A stretch of 64,000 nt of DNA from an uncultured Burkholderiales bacterium (GTDB lineage: Bacteria; Pseudomonadota; Gammaproteobacteria; Burkholderiales; Burkholderiaceae_C), in contig CAISMH010000012.1 in assembly GCA_903886485.1 (NCBI GenBank), positions 62,001 to 126,000 of the forward strand. Direction: 5' to 3'. A model generated the notes under the pieces. It saw nothing but the letters and a program-made list of their open reading frames with translations, was not told the origin of the DNA and did not search any database. Of this stretch, positions 8,174-17,715 are shown piece after piece. Position 1 is the stretch's first letter. Every line of letters starts with the position of its first letter. Made by a program: the position numbers and the translations under genes.

Positions 8174-9488
8174 CGAAACCCACAACCCCGCGCTGCGCAG
8201 TTGGGTCAGCTCGGCCAATACCGCCGCCTGTGATTTCCCCATTCAAAATTTGCCTTTTGGGGTCTTTCGTCGCAAGCGTTCAAACGAAGCGTTTCGCGGT
8301 GGCGTCGCCATTGGTGATCAAATTTTGGACTTAGCCGCAGCCGCCCAAACAGGTCTGTTCACAGGCGACGCCGCGACCGCCATGCAAGCCGGTGCGCAAG
8401 ACAAGCTCAACGCGTTGATGCGCATGGGACCACAGGCTTGGCACGCTTTGCGGTTGGCGCTTTCACATGCGTTGCGCGACAACGCCCCCGAACAAGCCAC
8501 CTTACAAAGCTGCTTGGTGCCACAAGCGCAAGCCGAATACGACGTGCCCGCGCGCATCGGTGACTACACCGATTTCTACACCTCGATTCACCACGCGACC
8601 AACATCGGCAAACAGTTCCGTCCAGACAACCCGTTGTTGCCCAACTACAAATGGGTACCGATCGGTTACCACGGTCGGGCCTCCAGCATTGGGGTGTCGG
8701 GTCAGGCCTTTCACCGTCCCGTGGGACAAACCATGCCACCTGGCGCGACCGAACCCTCATTCGGACCTTGCAAGCGGATGGACCTTGAGTTGGAGCTGGG
8801 CATCTTCATCGGCCGCGGCAACGCCCTGGGTGACGCCTTGACCATGGAGGAAGCCGAAGACCATGTATTTGGCATTTGCTTGCTCAATGATTGGTCTGCC
8901 CGTGACATCCAAGCTTGGGAATATCAGCCTTTAGGTCCGTTCTTATCCAAGAATTTTGCGTCCACCATTTCGCCTTGGGTTGTGACCTTGGAGGCCCTCG
9001 CTCCGTATCGCGTGCCCTTCAAGCGCGCCGCAGAAGACATCCAACCCATGGCCTATCTGGACTCAGAGGCCAACCGTCAGCAAGGTGCATTGGATATCCA
9101 ACTCCAAGTTGGCATCCACACGCCCAAGATGCGCGAGGCAGGCGAGCCCGCAGCCATCGTGTGCAACACCAGCTACCGTCACGCTTATTGGACCGTGGCG
9201 CAAATGGTGACGCACCACACCGTGAATGGCTGCAATTTGCAAGCGGGTGATTTCTTAGGCAGTGGCACTTTGTCTGGCCCCACCTTGGACCAAGCTGGTG
9301 CCTTGATTGAACTCACCCAAGGTGGCAAACCCCCCCTGCAATTCGCCAATGGTGAGCAACGTGTTTACTTAGAAGATGGCGATACCGTGGTACTGCGCGG
9401 CTGGTGCGAAAAAACAGGTGCGACACGCATCGGTTTTGGCGAGTGTGTGGGCACGGTATTGCCCGCGAAGCCACACCAATCAATCTGA
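8160..9488 (+). CDS. fahA: Fumarylacetoacetase
   Basis: A protein of 442 residues, full length for the two-domain enzyme that hydrolyses fumarylacetoacetate to fumarate and acetoacetate. The N-terminal domain opens with LRSWVSSAN and FPIQNLPFGVF. The metal site is complete by comparison with mouse FAH: Asp138 (DYTDFY), Glu210 and Glu212 (DLELELGIF) and Asp244 (LNDWSARDIQ). Catalytic His145 (HHATNIG) and Lys264 (SKNFAST) are also present. It starts inside the VOC gene (14-base overlap), indicating coupled translation. Its stop overlaps the convergent murI by nine bases. No homogentisate dioxygenase or maleylacetoacetate isomerase gene lies next to it. Confidence 0.95.
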   Translation: MAACNETHNPALRSWVSSANTAACDFPIQNLPFGVFRRKRSNEAFRGGVAIGDQILDLAAAAQTGLFTGDAATAMQAGAQDKLNALMRMGPQAWHALRLALSHALRDNAPEQATLQSCLVPQAQAEYDVPARIGDYTDFYTSIHHATNIGKQFRPDNPLLPNYKWVPIGYHGRASSIGVSGQAFHRPVGQTMPPGATEPSFGPCKRMDLELELGIFIGRGNALGDALTMEEAEDHVFGICLLNDWSARDIQAWEYQPLGPFLSKNFASTISPWVVTLEALAPYRVPFKRAAEDIQPMAYLDSEANRQQGALDIQLQVGIHTPKMREAGEPAAIVCNTSYRHAYWTVAQMVTHHTVNGCNLQAGDFLGSGTLSGPTLDQAGALIELTQGGKPPLQFANGEQRVYLEDGDTVVLRGWCEKTGATRIGFGECVGTVLPAKPHQSI

Positions 9489-10310
9489 CGTCAGCGCTTC
9501 AACCTGTGCGGTGGCGCCCCAAAGGTGCGTCACCGCAAGCTGCGCTTGAGCCACATCCCCTGTGGTGAAAAACTTGACAGAACCCAGCGCTGTTTGAGTG
9601 GTCAAACTGCCGTTGTCGGCCAAGCGCCGTGTCAGCTCGCGCGCCACCGCCTCGGCTGGGTCAAGCAAGGTCACCCGCTCGCCTGCGATGCGCGCAAGGG
9701 TGTCACGCAAGAAAGGGTAATGCGTACAACCCAGCACCAAGGTGTCTGCCCCCTGCTCTAGCAGCGGCGTGATGAACTGCCTCAGCAAGGCCTCGGTTTC
9801 TGCGCTGTGCAAATCGGCACGTTCGACTTGCTCGACCCAGCCGGGGCAAGCTTGCAGCAAGATGCGTTTGTCAGCCCCATACAGTGCCACCAGTCTCGCG
9901 ACCGCCGCACTGTGAACAGTTTGGCGCGTCGCCAACACACCCACCACCCCGCTGCGCGTGAGTGCCACTGCGGGTTTGATGGCGGGCTCTATGGCCACGA
10001 CAGGCAAATGCGTTTGTTCCCGCAAGGTTTTGGCAGCCACCACCGTGGCTGTGTTGCACGCAATCGTGATGGCTTTGACACCCTGCTCGGCCAGCCAGTT
10101 GCCCACAGTAAGTGTGCGTTGGGTGATGTGCGCTTCAGATTGGTCACCATAAGGCGCATGGCCCGAATCGGCCACATACACCAAATGCTCATGCGGCAGC
10201 GCCGCGCGGATGGCGCGCAAGACAGACAGGCCGCCCACGCCGGAGTCAAAGACGCCGATGGCGCCTTGAAGCTGCTTTGCGGTGGTGGCTGATGCGATGG
10301 GCTGGGACAT
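9480..10310 (-). CDS. murI: Glutamate racemase
   Basis: A protein of 276 residues from the ATG at 10310; a longer frame begins at 10358, but MSQPIAS is the natural start. It interconverts L- and D-glutamate for peptidoglycan. The two catalytic cysteines are Cys85 (ITIACNTATV) and Cys195 (LVLGCTHYPF), with the FDSGVGGLSVL substrate loop at 21-31 and ADSGHAPYGD at 48-56. It is monocistronic here, divergent from hexR across 127 bases and overlapping the end of fahA by nine bases. Confidence 0.96.
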   Translation of the reverse strand: MSQPIASATTAKQLQGAIGVFDSGVGGLSVLRAIRAALPHEHLVYVADSGHAPYGDQSEAHITQRTLTVGNWLAEQGVKAITIACNTATVVAAKTLREQTHLPVVAIEPAIKPAVALTRSGVVGVLATRQTVHSAAVARLVALYGADKRILLQACPGWVEQVERADLHSAETEALLRQFITPLLEQGADTLVLGCTHYPFLRDTLARIAGERVTLLDPAEAVARELTRRLADNGSLTTQTALGSVKFFTTGDVAQAQLAVTHLWGATAQVEALTSD

Positions 10311-10413
10311 GGTCCGAATGTGCAAAACTGGGTTTTCGTAAAAGAAGAATTTGCACATTCTCGCCGACTGAAAATGGCCGCCACATGAAGATGTAACCCG
10401 ACTGGATAATGCA

Positions 10414-10428
10414 TGAAACTAAGTTACA
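10414..10428. promoter_or_regulatory. Likely HexR operator upstream of hexR
   Basis: TGAAACTAAGTTACA is an imperfect palindrome (six of seven pairs) and agrees with the published gamma/betaproteobacterial HexR consensus TGTARTTWWAYTACA at 12 of 15 positions. It ends nine bases before the hexR ATG and begins four bases after a possible -10 box GATAAT (10405-10410), so it would cover the transcription start and repress. A further TGTAAC half site lies at 10392-10397. Binding is inferred. Confidence 0.6.
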
Positions 10429-10437
10429 TTAACAACC

Positions 10438-11286
10438 ATGCTGGAACGTATCAAATCAAGCCTTTCATCCTTAGCCCCCGCGGAGCAGCGCGTGGGCAAG
10501 CTGCTTCTCACTGACCCACGCACTTTCTCAACCCTACCCGTCACCGAGTTGGCGGATCGCGCAGGCGTCAGCAAACCCACGGTGGTGCGCTTTTGCCGCA
10601 GCATGGGTTACGAAGGCTTGAGTGATTTCAAACTCAAACTCGCAGGCAGCCTCAGCGAGGGGGTGCCGTTCATCCACCGCAACGTGGGCGCGCAAGACAA
10701 CAGCAATGATGTGCTGGTCAAGGTGATTGACAACACGGTGACGGCATTTTTGAAGTACCGCAACGATGCCTCTTCTGCGCAAATTGACAAGGCCGCAGAA
10801 GCCATCGCTCTCACGCATAAAAAAGGCAAACGCCTTGAGTTTTTTGGCGTGGGCAACTCAGGCATCGTGGCGCAAGATGCGCAACACAAATTTTTCCGCT
10901 TGGGTTTTCACACCATCGCGCACAGCGATGGCCACCTGCAAATCATGAGCGCCTCCTTGCTCGGCCCTGGCGACTGCTTGGTGGTGTTCTCAAACTCGGG
11001 CCGCACCCGCGATTTGCTCGACTCCTGCGAAATCGCCAAAAAGAACGGTGCGACCACCGTGGTGGTCACGGCCTCTGGCTCGCCATTGGCCAACGCCGGA
11101 AAAATCCACCTCGCCGCAGATCACCCCGAGAGCTACGAAAAATTCAGTCCCATGGTGTCACGCTTGCTGCATCTGATGATCGTGGACGTATTGGCCACCA
11201 CCGTGGCACTGCGCATCGGCAGTGCGCAGTTGCAACCCCTGCTGCGCAACATGAAACAAAACCTTCTCAACAAACGTTACTCATGA
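10438..11286 (+). CDS. hexR: RpiR-family regulator HexR
   Basis: A protein of 282 residues with an N-terminal RpiR helix-turn-helix (residues 1-77, containing VTELADRAGVSKPTVVRFCR) and a SIS sugar-phosphate-binding domain (about 120-255, with FFGVGNSGIVAQDAQHKFFR and VVFSNSGRTRDLLDS). HexR represses Entner-Doudoroff and related genes and is released by 2-keto-3-deoxy-6-phosphogluconate. Its position at the head of zwf-pgl-edd-eda-pgi supports the name over other RpiR proteins. The stop overlaps the zwf start (ATGA), so the repressor is produced from the operon it probably controls. Confidence 0.92.
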   Translation: MLERIKSSLSSLAPAEQRVGKLLLTDPRTFSTLPVTELADRAGVSKPTVVRFCRSMGYEGLSDFKLKLAGSLSEGVPFIHRNVGAQDNSNDVLVKVIDNTVTAFLKYRNDASSAQIDKAAEAIALTHKKGKRLEFFGVGNSGIVAQDAQHKFFRLGFHTIAHSDGHLQIMSASLLGPGDCLVVFSNSGRTRDLLDSCEIAKKNGATTVVVTASGSPLANAGKIHLAADHPESYEKFSPMVSRLLHLMIVDVLATTVALRIGSAQLQPLLRNMKQNLLNKRYS

Positions 11287-12749
11287 CACACACCACCCCA
11301 CCCGCGGGCACGCTGGACATCGTGATTTTTGGCGGCGCTGGCGACTTGTCGTTTCGCAAACTTTTGCCCGCGCTCTACATGGCGCACCTGCATGACAAGC
11401 TTGACGCCACAACACGCATCATTGCCGTGGGCAGACAAGACTGGACACGCCAAGCGTATTTAGACTTCATCGACAAGAACTCGCCCGCCTTCATTGAGCA
11501 AGACGCTTTCACAGCCGATGATTGGAAAAGTTTTTTAAACCGATTGGCCTATGTGAGCATGGATGTGACCAACGCCCATGACTTTGCCAAACTCAAAGAG
11601 CTGTGCAACACGCCCGCCTTGCGTGTGTACTACTTGGCCACAGCACCGAGCTTGTTCAGCCAAATTTGCGCCCATTTATCGGGCGCTGGTTTGGTCGATG
11701 CGCAATCACGGGTGGTGCTTGAAAAACCACTGGGCACCGACCTTGCCTCTGCACGCGACATCAATGTGAATGTGGCCCGTTACTTTGACGAGCCACAGAT
11801 TTATCGCATCGACCACTACCTCGGCAAAGAGACGGTGCAAAACCTGATGGTGTTGCGTTTTGGCAATGCGATTTTCGAACCGCTGTGGCGTGCGCCCTAC
11901 ATCAAGAGCGTGCAAATCACCGTGGCCGAGAGCGTGGGCGTGGGCAGTCGGGCTGGTTTTTATGATGGCGCGGGAGCCATGCGCGACATGGTGCAAAACC
12001 ACCTGTTGCAGCTCTTGTGCATTGTGGCGATGGAGCCGCCTATCTCCTTGGGTGCGGACGATGTGCGTGATGAAAAACTCAAAGTCTTGCGCTCCTTGCG
12101 CAAGATGGATTTGAGCGACATCAAACGTGACACCGTGCGCGGCCAATACACCGCTGGCGCTTCAGAAGGCGCTGCTGTCAAAGGCTATTTGGATGAAGAC
12201 AATGTGCCCGCCAACAGCCGCACCGAAACTTTCGTGGCCTTGCGCGCGCACATCAACAACGCACGCTGGGCCCATGTGCCCCTTTTCTTGCGCACGGGCA
12301 AACGCATGCAGCGCCGCGAATCGCAAATCATCATCGAGTTTGCAGACCAACCGTTTTCTATCTTTGGCTCCACGGCACAACAAGAACCCAACCGACTCAT
12401 CATCACCTTGCAACCCGAAGAATCCATTCAGTTGGAGATGATGGTCAAAGAGCCGGGCACGGGCATGAACTTGCATCCGGTGAAACTCGGCCTTGACTTG
12501 CAACAGTCGTCCGACAAACGTCGCGCCGAAGCCTATGAGCGTTTGCTGATGGACGTCATCAAAGGACGCCTCACCCACTTCATGCGTCGTGACGAATTGG
12601 AAGCCGCATGGATGTGGGTCGAGCCCATCATCAACGGCTGGGCTGAGTTAGACGACAAACCACGCGCTTACTCTGCGGGTAGCTGGGGCCCTGCCGCTTC
12701 GTCGGCCTTGATGGCGCGCGAAGAGTTGTCATGGTTTGAGGAAGCCTGA
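11283..12749 (+). CDS. zwf: Glucose-6-phosphate 1-dehydrogenase
   Basis: A protein of 488 residues, the usual size. It oxidises glucose 6-phosphate to 6-phosphogluconolactone with NADP or NAD. The dinucleotide motif is GGAGDLSFRK (17-26), a variant of the usual GASGDLA-RK. EKPLG is at 147-151 and the active-site stretch RIDHYLGKE at 175-183, with catalytic His178 region intact. FLRTGKRM near residue 340 binds substrate. It overlaps hexR by four bases and shares one base with pgl, so the three are translationally linked. Confidence 0.97.
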   Translation: MTHTTPPAGTLDIVIFGGAGDLSFRKLLPALYMAHLHDKLDATTRIIAVGRQDWTRQAYLDFIDKNSPAFIEQDAFTADDWKSFLNRLAYVSMDVTNAHDFAKLKELCNTPALRVYYLATAPSLFSQICAHLSGAGLVDAQSRVVLEKPLGTDLASARDINVNVARYFDEPQIYRIDHYLGKETVQNLMVLRFGNAIFEPLWRAPYIKSVQITVAESVGVGSRAGFYDGAGAMRDMVQNHLLQLLCIVAMEPPISLGADDVRDEKLKVLRSLRKMDLSDIKRDTVRGQYTAGASEGAAVKGYLDEDNVPANSRTETFVALRAHINNARWAHVPLFLRTGKRMQRRESQIIIEFADQPFSIFGSTAQQEPNRLIITLQPEESIQLEMMVKEPGTGMNLHPVKLGLDLQQSSDKRRAEAYERLLMDVIKGRLTHFMRRDELEAAWMWVEPIINGWAELDDKPRAYSAGSWGPAASSALMAREELSWFEEA

Positions 12750-13492
12750 TGGGCAACACGTGGCTACCCGAATCACGCGGCACCTTGACGGTGCACACCG
12801 TCAGCCAAGCCGAGCTGAATGTGCGTTTGGCGCAAGACATGGCCCAGCGTTTGGCTGAGGCCATTCAAGCGCGCGGGTTCGCCGTGTTGAGTGTGTCCGG
12901 TGGCAGATCGCCTGTGGCCTTGTTTGAGGCCTTGCGCGTGATGGACATCGATTGGTCGCGTGTGCGCATCACCTTGGTGGATGAACGTTGCGTACCACGC
13001 CTTCACCCCGACAGCAACGCCCTGTTGGTGCAGACCCATTTATTGCAAAACTTGGCAGCCAAAGCGCAATTGGTGTTCATGGTGCCCCGTGCGACCGAGC
13101 CTTTGGAATCTCCCACCACCTTGGCCCAAGCAGCAAGCATGGCCCTGAGTGCAGCAGGCACAGCAGATGTGTTGGTCTTGGGCATGGGTGCAGATGGTCA
13201 CACGGCGTCGTTGTTTCCTGATGCACCCAACTTGGCAGAGGCGCTTGATTTACGCAACACGAAAAGCTGTGTGGCCATTGAACTGAAGAGCCCACCGCCC
13301 AATGCCCCCTATGCACGCATCACGCAAACCTTGGCGCAAATTTTGTCGGCACGCCACATCGTATTGCCCGTGACGGGCGCTGACAAACGGCTCACTTTGC
13401 AGCAGGCGTGGACAGCCGCCACACCCGCGCTCCCCATTTCATTTGTCTTGCACCAAACCCAAACGCCCGTCGCGGTTTGGCTTTCAAACTGA
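12749..13492 (+). CDS. pgl: 6-phosphogluconolactonase
   Basis: A protein of 247 residues of the NagB/DevB-type family. It hydrolyses 6-phosphogluconolactone to 6-phosphogluconate. Conserved pieces are LSVSGGRSPVALFEAL (about 47-62), ITLVDERCVP with the acidic active-site residues, and VLGMGADGHTASLFP (about 146-160). The start codon shares its A with the last base of the zwf stop (TGATG), a strong sign of coupling. The edd gene follows after six bases. Confidence 0.95.
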   Translation: MGNTWLPESRGTLTVHTVSQAELNVRLAQDMAQRLAEAIQARGFAVLSVSGGRSPVALFEALRVMDIDWSRVRITLVDERCVPRLHPDSNALLVQTHLLQNLAAKAQLVFMVPRATEPLESPTTLAQAASMALSAAGTADVLVLGMGADGHTASLFPDAPNLAEALDLRNTKSCVAIELKSPPPNAPYARITQTLAQILSARHIVLPVTGADKRLTLQQAWTAATPALPISFVLHQTQTPVAVWLSN

Positions 13493-13498
13493 TCAACC

Positions 13499-15322
13499 AT
13501 GACCACACCTTTGCACCCCACCCTTGCGGCTGTCACTGCGCGCATTGAACAACGCAGCGCCATAACGCGCCAAGCTTATTTAGACGTGTTGGCCCAAGCC
13601 AAAAAGCCTGGCCCGTACCGCGGTGGCATGGGCTGCGCCAATGCCGCGCATGCTTATGCGGCCATGCCTGCCAATGACAAGCTGGTGTTGCGCCAAGAGC
13701 GTCAGCCCAACGTCGGCATCATCACCGCGTACAACGACATGCTCTCGGCCCATCAGCCGTATGAGCACTACCCCGAAAAAATTCGTGCGGCTGCACGTGC
13801 CGCAGGTGCCACCGCACAAGTGGCGGGTGGCGTGCCCGCCATGTGCGACGGCGTGACCCAAGGCGAAGACGGCATGGAGTTGTCGCTGTTCTCGCGCGAT
13901 GTGATTGCTTTGGCCACCGCGGTGGGTTTGTCGCACAACGTGTTTGATGCCGCTTTGTTCTTGGGCGTGTGCGACAAGATCGTGCCCGGCCTCTTCATCG
14001 GCGCCTTGCAGTTTGGGCACTTGCCTGCTGTGTTTGTGCCCGCTGGCCCCATGACCTCGGGTTTGTCCAATGACGACAAAGCCAAAGTGCGTCAGCAGTA
14101 CGCACAAGGCTTGGTCAGTCGCGACGTGCTGTTAGAGGCCGAACAAGCGGCCTACCACAGCGCAGGCACCTGCACGTTTTATGGCACGGCCAACTCCAAC
14201 CAAATGCTCATGGAAATCATGGGCTTGCACTTGCCCGGTTCCTCGTTCGTCAACCCCGGCACACCGCTGCGTGACGCCCTCACCGTGGAAGCGGTGAAAC
14301 GTGCCGTGGCCTTGTCACAAGACACAGACGCGGGGATGGGCTACCAAATCAATGCCAAGGCCATCGTCAACGGCATCGTGGGTTTGCTCGCCACAGGCGG
14401 CTCGACCAACCACACCTTGCACATCGTCGCCATGGCGCGTGCCGCAGGCCTGATCGTCAATTGGGACGACTTCTCTGACCTCTCGGCCTGCGTGCCTTTG
14501 CTGGCCCGCGTGTACCCCAATGGCAGCGCCGATGTGAACCACTTCCAAGCCGCAGGTGGCATGGGCTACTTGATTGCGCAATTACTCAGCGCAGGTTTGT
14601 TGCATGACGATGTGCAGACCCTCATGGGCCAAGGCCTGCACCGCTACACGGTGGAGCCTTGGTTGAACATGGGGCAACTCGATTGGCGTGATGTGCCAGT
14701 GAAGTCTGCCGACGAAGCTGTTTTGCGCCCTGTGACACATCCTTTCAGCGCCGATGGCGGCTTGCGTTTGCTACAAGGCAACTTGGGCCGTGCGGTGGTG
14801 AAAGTGTCAGCCGTCAAGCCCGAACACCGCCAAGTGCGCGCACCTGCCATCGTGTTGACCGATCAAAAGCAGCTCGGCCAACTCTTCAAAGAAGGCAAGC
14901 TCGAACGCGACTTCGTGGCCGTGGTGCGCAACCAAGGCCCCCAAGCCAACGGCATGCCCGAGCTGCACCGCCTCACCCCCGTGCTGGGCGTGTTGCAAGA
15001 CAAAGGTTTCAAAGTGGCCTTGGTCACCGATGGCCGCATGTCAGGGGCCTCGGGCAAAGTGCCTGCGGCGATTCACCTCAGCCCCGAATCTGTCAATGGC
15101 GGCTTGATTGGCAAGGTGCAAGACGGCGACATGATTGCGCTAGATTGCGACACCCAAACCTTGCAACTCGAAGTCAGCGAGGCCGAACTTGCCACTCGCA
15201 CCGCCCCCACGCCTGACTTGTCTGGCAACCAACACGGCACTGGCCGCGACCTCTTTGCCCTGTTTCGCGCCAACGCGGCACTGGCCGAAGAAGGTGCATC
15301 GCCTTTGTTCACACACCGCTAA
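13499..15322 (+). CDS. edd: Phosphogluconate dehydratase
   Basis: A protein of 607 residues, standard for Edd of the IlvD/Edd family. It dehydrates 6-phosphogluconate to 2-keto-3-deoxy-6-phosphogluconate (KDPG). The iron-sulfur cluster cysteines appear as Cys116 ([20 protein letters not shown]) and Cys158 ([11 protein letters not shown]), with a third in the [16 protein letters not shown] region (about 221-236). The C-terminal [19 protein letters not shown] motif is present. It is the committed enzyme of the ED route and sits between pgl and eda in the HexR-headed cluster. Confidence 0.97.
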   Translation: MTTPLHPTLAAVTARIEQRSAITRQAYLDVLAQAKKPGPYRGGMGCANAAHAYAAMPANDKLVLRQERQPNVGIITAYNDMLSAHQPYEHYPEKIRAAARAAGATAQVAGGVPAMCDGVTQGEDGMELSLFSRDVIALATAVGLSHNVFDAALFLGVCDKIVPGLFIGALQFGHLPAVFVPAGPMTSGLSNDDKAKVRQQYAQGLVSRDVLLEAEQAAYHSAGTCTFYGTANSNQMLMEIMGLHLPGSSFVNPGTPLRDALTVEAVKRAVALSQDTDAGMGYQINAKAIVNGIVGLLATGGSTNHTLHIVAMARAAGLIVNWDDFSDLSACVPLLARVYPNGSADVNHFQAAGGMGYLIAQLLSAGLLHDDVQTLMGQGLHRYTVEPWLNMGQLDWRDVPVKSADEAVLRPVTHPFSADGGLRLLQGNLGRAVVKVSAVKPEHRQVRAPAIVLTDQKQLGQLFKEGKLERDFVAVVRNQGPQANGMPELHRLTPVLGVLQDKGFKVALVTDGRMSGASGKVPAAIHLSPESVNGGLIGKVQDGDMIALDCDTQTLQLEVSEAELATRTAPTPDLSGNQHGTGRDLFALFRANAALAEEGASPLFTHR

Positions 15323-15334
15323 AGCAAATTCGAC

Positions 15335-15979
15335 ATGACCCAACTCAACCCCGCCTTCACACGCCCCGCTTTCAAATCACGCGTGGTCCCCGTCATCGTC
15401 ATCACCCATCCGGACCAAGCCGTGCCCATGGCACACGCGCTGCTCGAAGGCGGTGTGGATGTGATGGAAATCACCTTGCGCCACGCCGCAGGTTTGTCCG
15501 CGATTGAACAAGTCGCCAAGCATGTGCCGCAGATGCACGTGGGGGCAGGCACCGTCACACGTGCCGACGAGATGGCCCGCGTGCAAGCCGCAGGCGCGCG
15601 CTTTGCCCTCTCGCCCGGCATGACCGATGCATTGGTGCAAGCCGCTGTGGCTTGCAAGCTGCCCTTCATGCCCGGTGTGATGACGCCCGGTGAAGTGATG
15701 GCGGCGCGTGACCACGGATTTGGTTTGGTCAAACTCTTTCCCGCCGCACAAGCAGGCGGCTTGGCCATGCTCAAGGCCTTGGGCGGGCCATTGGGCGATA
15801 TGCGTTTTTGTCCGACGGGCGGTGTGTCGCTGGCCAACATGGGCGATTTTTTGAAACAACCCAATGTGGCGATGGTTGGCGGCTCTTGGCTCACCCCTGT
15901 GGAGGCTGTCGAGCGCGGAGACTGGGCTGAAATCACTCGCCTCGCACGCGAAGCCACAGACGCGGCAGGTTTAAGTTAA
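15335..15979 (+). CDS. eda: KDPG aldolase (2-dehydro-3-deoxy-phosphogluconate aldolase)
   Basis: A protein of 214 residues, a single TIM barrel. It cleaves KDPG to pyruvate and glyceraldehyde 3-phosphate. Catalytic Glu45 and Arg49 are in MEITLRH, the Schiff-base Lys133 in GLVKLFPA, and the phosphate loop in PTGGVSLANM. The gene begins 12 bases after edd. A 70-base gap before pgi holds a weak hairpin with ATGGGTT/AGCCCAT arms at about 16009-16028 but no T-run, so readthrough into pgi is expected. Confidence 0.96.
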   Translation: MTQLNPAFTRPAFKSRVVPVIVITHPDQAVPMAHALLEGGVDVMEITLRHAAGLSAIEQVAKHVPQMHVGAGTVTRADEMARVQAAGARFALSPGMTDALVQAAVACKLPFMPGVMTPGEVMAARDHGFGLVKLFPAAQAGGLAMLKALGGPLGDMRFCPTGGVSLANMGDFLKQPNVAMVGGSWLTPVEAVERGDWAEITRLAREATDAAGLS

Positions 15980-16049
15980 TTCAAGCGCTCGATCAAAAGT
16001 TTCATTCGATGGGTTCGAGAAAGCCCATTAATTTGACGAAAATCCACAC

Positions 16050-17657
16050 ATGACGCCATTCATTCCTCCTCAAAAGCGCCAAGCTTGGCAAGCCCTGCAA
16101 GCCTTGGCCCAAGGTCCACAACCGCACCTGCGTGATTTGCTCAAAAGCTCAGAGCGCAACGCGGCCTTGCACGCCAGCGGCGCGGGCATCAGCATTGACT
16201 ACGAGCGCCAACGCGTCACCCGCGAAGTGATGGCACAGCTCTTGGCCTTGGCCGACGAATCACAGGTCATGTCGCAAGCCCACGCCATGTTCAAAGGCGA
16301 GCCCATCAACGCCACCGAGCAGCGTGCGGTGTTGCACGTGGCCTTGCGTGGCAGCCATGTGCCCAACCCACCTTGGGGCCATGACATCTCCAAGCAAGTG
16401 GCGCATGAGTTGCACCGCGTGTGTACGTTTGCCGAGAAAGTGCGCGAAGGCCACATGAAAGGCTTTGGCGGCGAGTCCATCACCGATGTGGTCAACCTCG
16501 GCATTGGTGGCTCAGACCTCGGCCCACGCATGACCACCGAAGCCCTCAGCCATTTGACGCGCGACAGCTTCAAAAACAAAGTGCGTGTGCACTATGTGTC
16601 CAACGTGGATGCGTGGAGCTTGTACACCGCGCTGGCTTACCTGAACCCCGCCCGCACGGCCTTTGTGGTGCAAAGCAAAACCTTCACCACGCAAGAGACC
16701 ATGACGCTGGCGGCCTCTGCCAAGCGTTGGTTGACCGACGGGGGCTGTCCCGCAGATCAACTGGGCCAACACCTGATTGCGGTCACTGCCCATCCACAAA
16801 TCTCTGCGGCGCAGGGCTTCACGCCTGAGCACACCTTTGGATTTTGGGATTGGGTGGGGGGGCGCTACTCGGTGTGGTCGGCCATTGGTTTGCCACTGGC
16901 CATCTCCATTGGCGCGTTTGCTTTCCAAGACATGCTCTTGGGTGCACGCGCGATGGACGAGCATTTTTTAAGTGCCCCCTCCGATCAAAACTTGCCCTTG
17001 CTGATGGCCTTGTTTGGTATTTGGAACCGCAACTTTTTGGGCGCCACCTCCCACAACATTGCGCCCTATGCCTCACCACTGGGCAAGTTCGCCTCGTTCT
17101 TGCAACAAATGGACATGGAGTCCAACGGCAAAGGCACCCACGTCGATGGCAGCCCAGTTGAAGTGGCCACCGCGCCTGTGCTGTGGGGCGGCTTAGGCAT
17201 TGACGGCCAACACGCGTATTTCCAACTCATCCACCAAGGCAAACACTTGGTGCCCATGGACTTCATTGGTTTGCGCACCGAACGCAGCCCCTTGCCATTT
17301 GCGGCCGAGCACCACCGCGTGGTGCTGCTCAACATGCAAGCCCAAGCCCAAGCCTTGGCGATTGGACGCACACCCGAAGAAACCATGCGCGAGTTGCGTG
17401 ACAGCGGTCTAGACGAATCCGAAGTGCAGCGCTTGGCCCCGCACCGCAGCTATCCCGGCAACGTGCCCAGCACCACCATTTGGGTCGACGCCCTCACGCC
17501 ACGCAGCATGGGCGCACTCATGGCCTTGTACGAACACAAGGTGTTTTGCCAAGCCGCCATTTGGGGCATTCATGCCTATGACCAATGGGGCGTTGAGCTG
17601 GGCAAGAAGATGGCCAAGGACATGGAAGCTGCTGAAGCGGCACGCCTCAAGGCGTGA
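16050..17657 (+). CDS. pgi: Glucose-6-phosphate isomerase
   Basis: A protein of 535 residues. It interconverts glucose 6-phosphate and fructose 6-phosphate, letting fructose 6-phosphate and triose-derived carbon re-enter the ED route. Visible signatures are [18 protein letters not shown] (substrate phosphate loop), [11 protein letters not shown] with the catalytic Glu, [15 protein letters not shown] with the catalytic His, and the C-terminal signature [20 protein letters not shown] with GKKMAKDM. It is the sixth gene of the HexR-headed cluster. Confidence 0.97.
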   Translation: MTPFIPPQKRQAWQALQALAQGPQPHLRDLLKSSERNAALHASGAGISIDYERQRVTREVMAQLLALADESQVMSQAHAMFKGEPINATEQRAVLHVALRGSHVPNPPWGHDISKQVAHELHRVCTFAEKVREGHMKGFGGESITDVVNLGIGGSDLGPRMTTEALSHLTRDSFKNKVRVHYVSNVDAWSLYTALAYLNPARTAFVVQSKTFTTQETMTLAASAKRWLTDGGCPADQLGQHLIAVTAHPQISAAQGFTPEHTFGFWDWVGGRYSVWSAIGLPLAISIGAFAFQDMLLGARAMDEHFLSAPSDQNLPLLMALFGIWNRNFLGATSHNIAPYASPLGKFASFLQQMDMESNGKGTHVDGSPVEVATAPVLWGGLGIDGQHAYFQLIHQGKHLVPMDFIGLRTERSPLPFAAEHHRVVLLNMQAQAQALAIGRTPEETMRELRDSGLDESEVQRLAPHRSYPGNVPSTTIWVDALTPRSMGALMALYEHKVFCQAAIWGIHAYDQWGVELGKKMAKDMEAAEAARLKA

Positions 17658-17715
17658 TGCGTGTTTGAGTCGCGTGACCCAGACTTCACTTACATCTCAT
17701 CACCCAAAGCAAACC

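Noticed and set aside
16009..16028. Hairpin between eda and pgi as a terminator
   Set aside because: Only seven pairs with one G-T and no T-run, so termination is unlikely.
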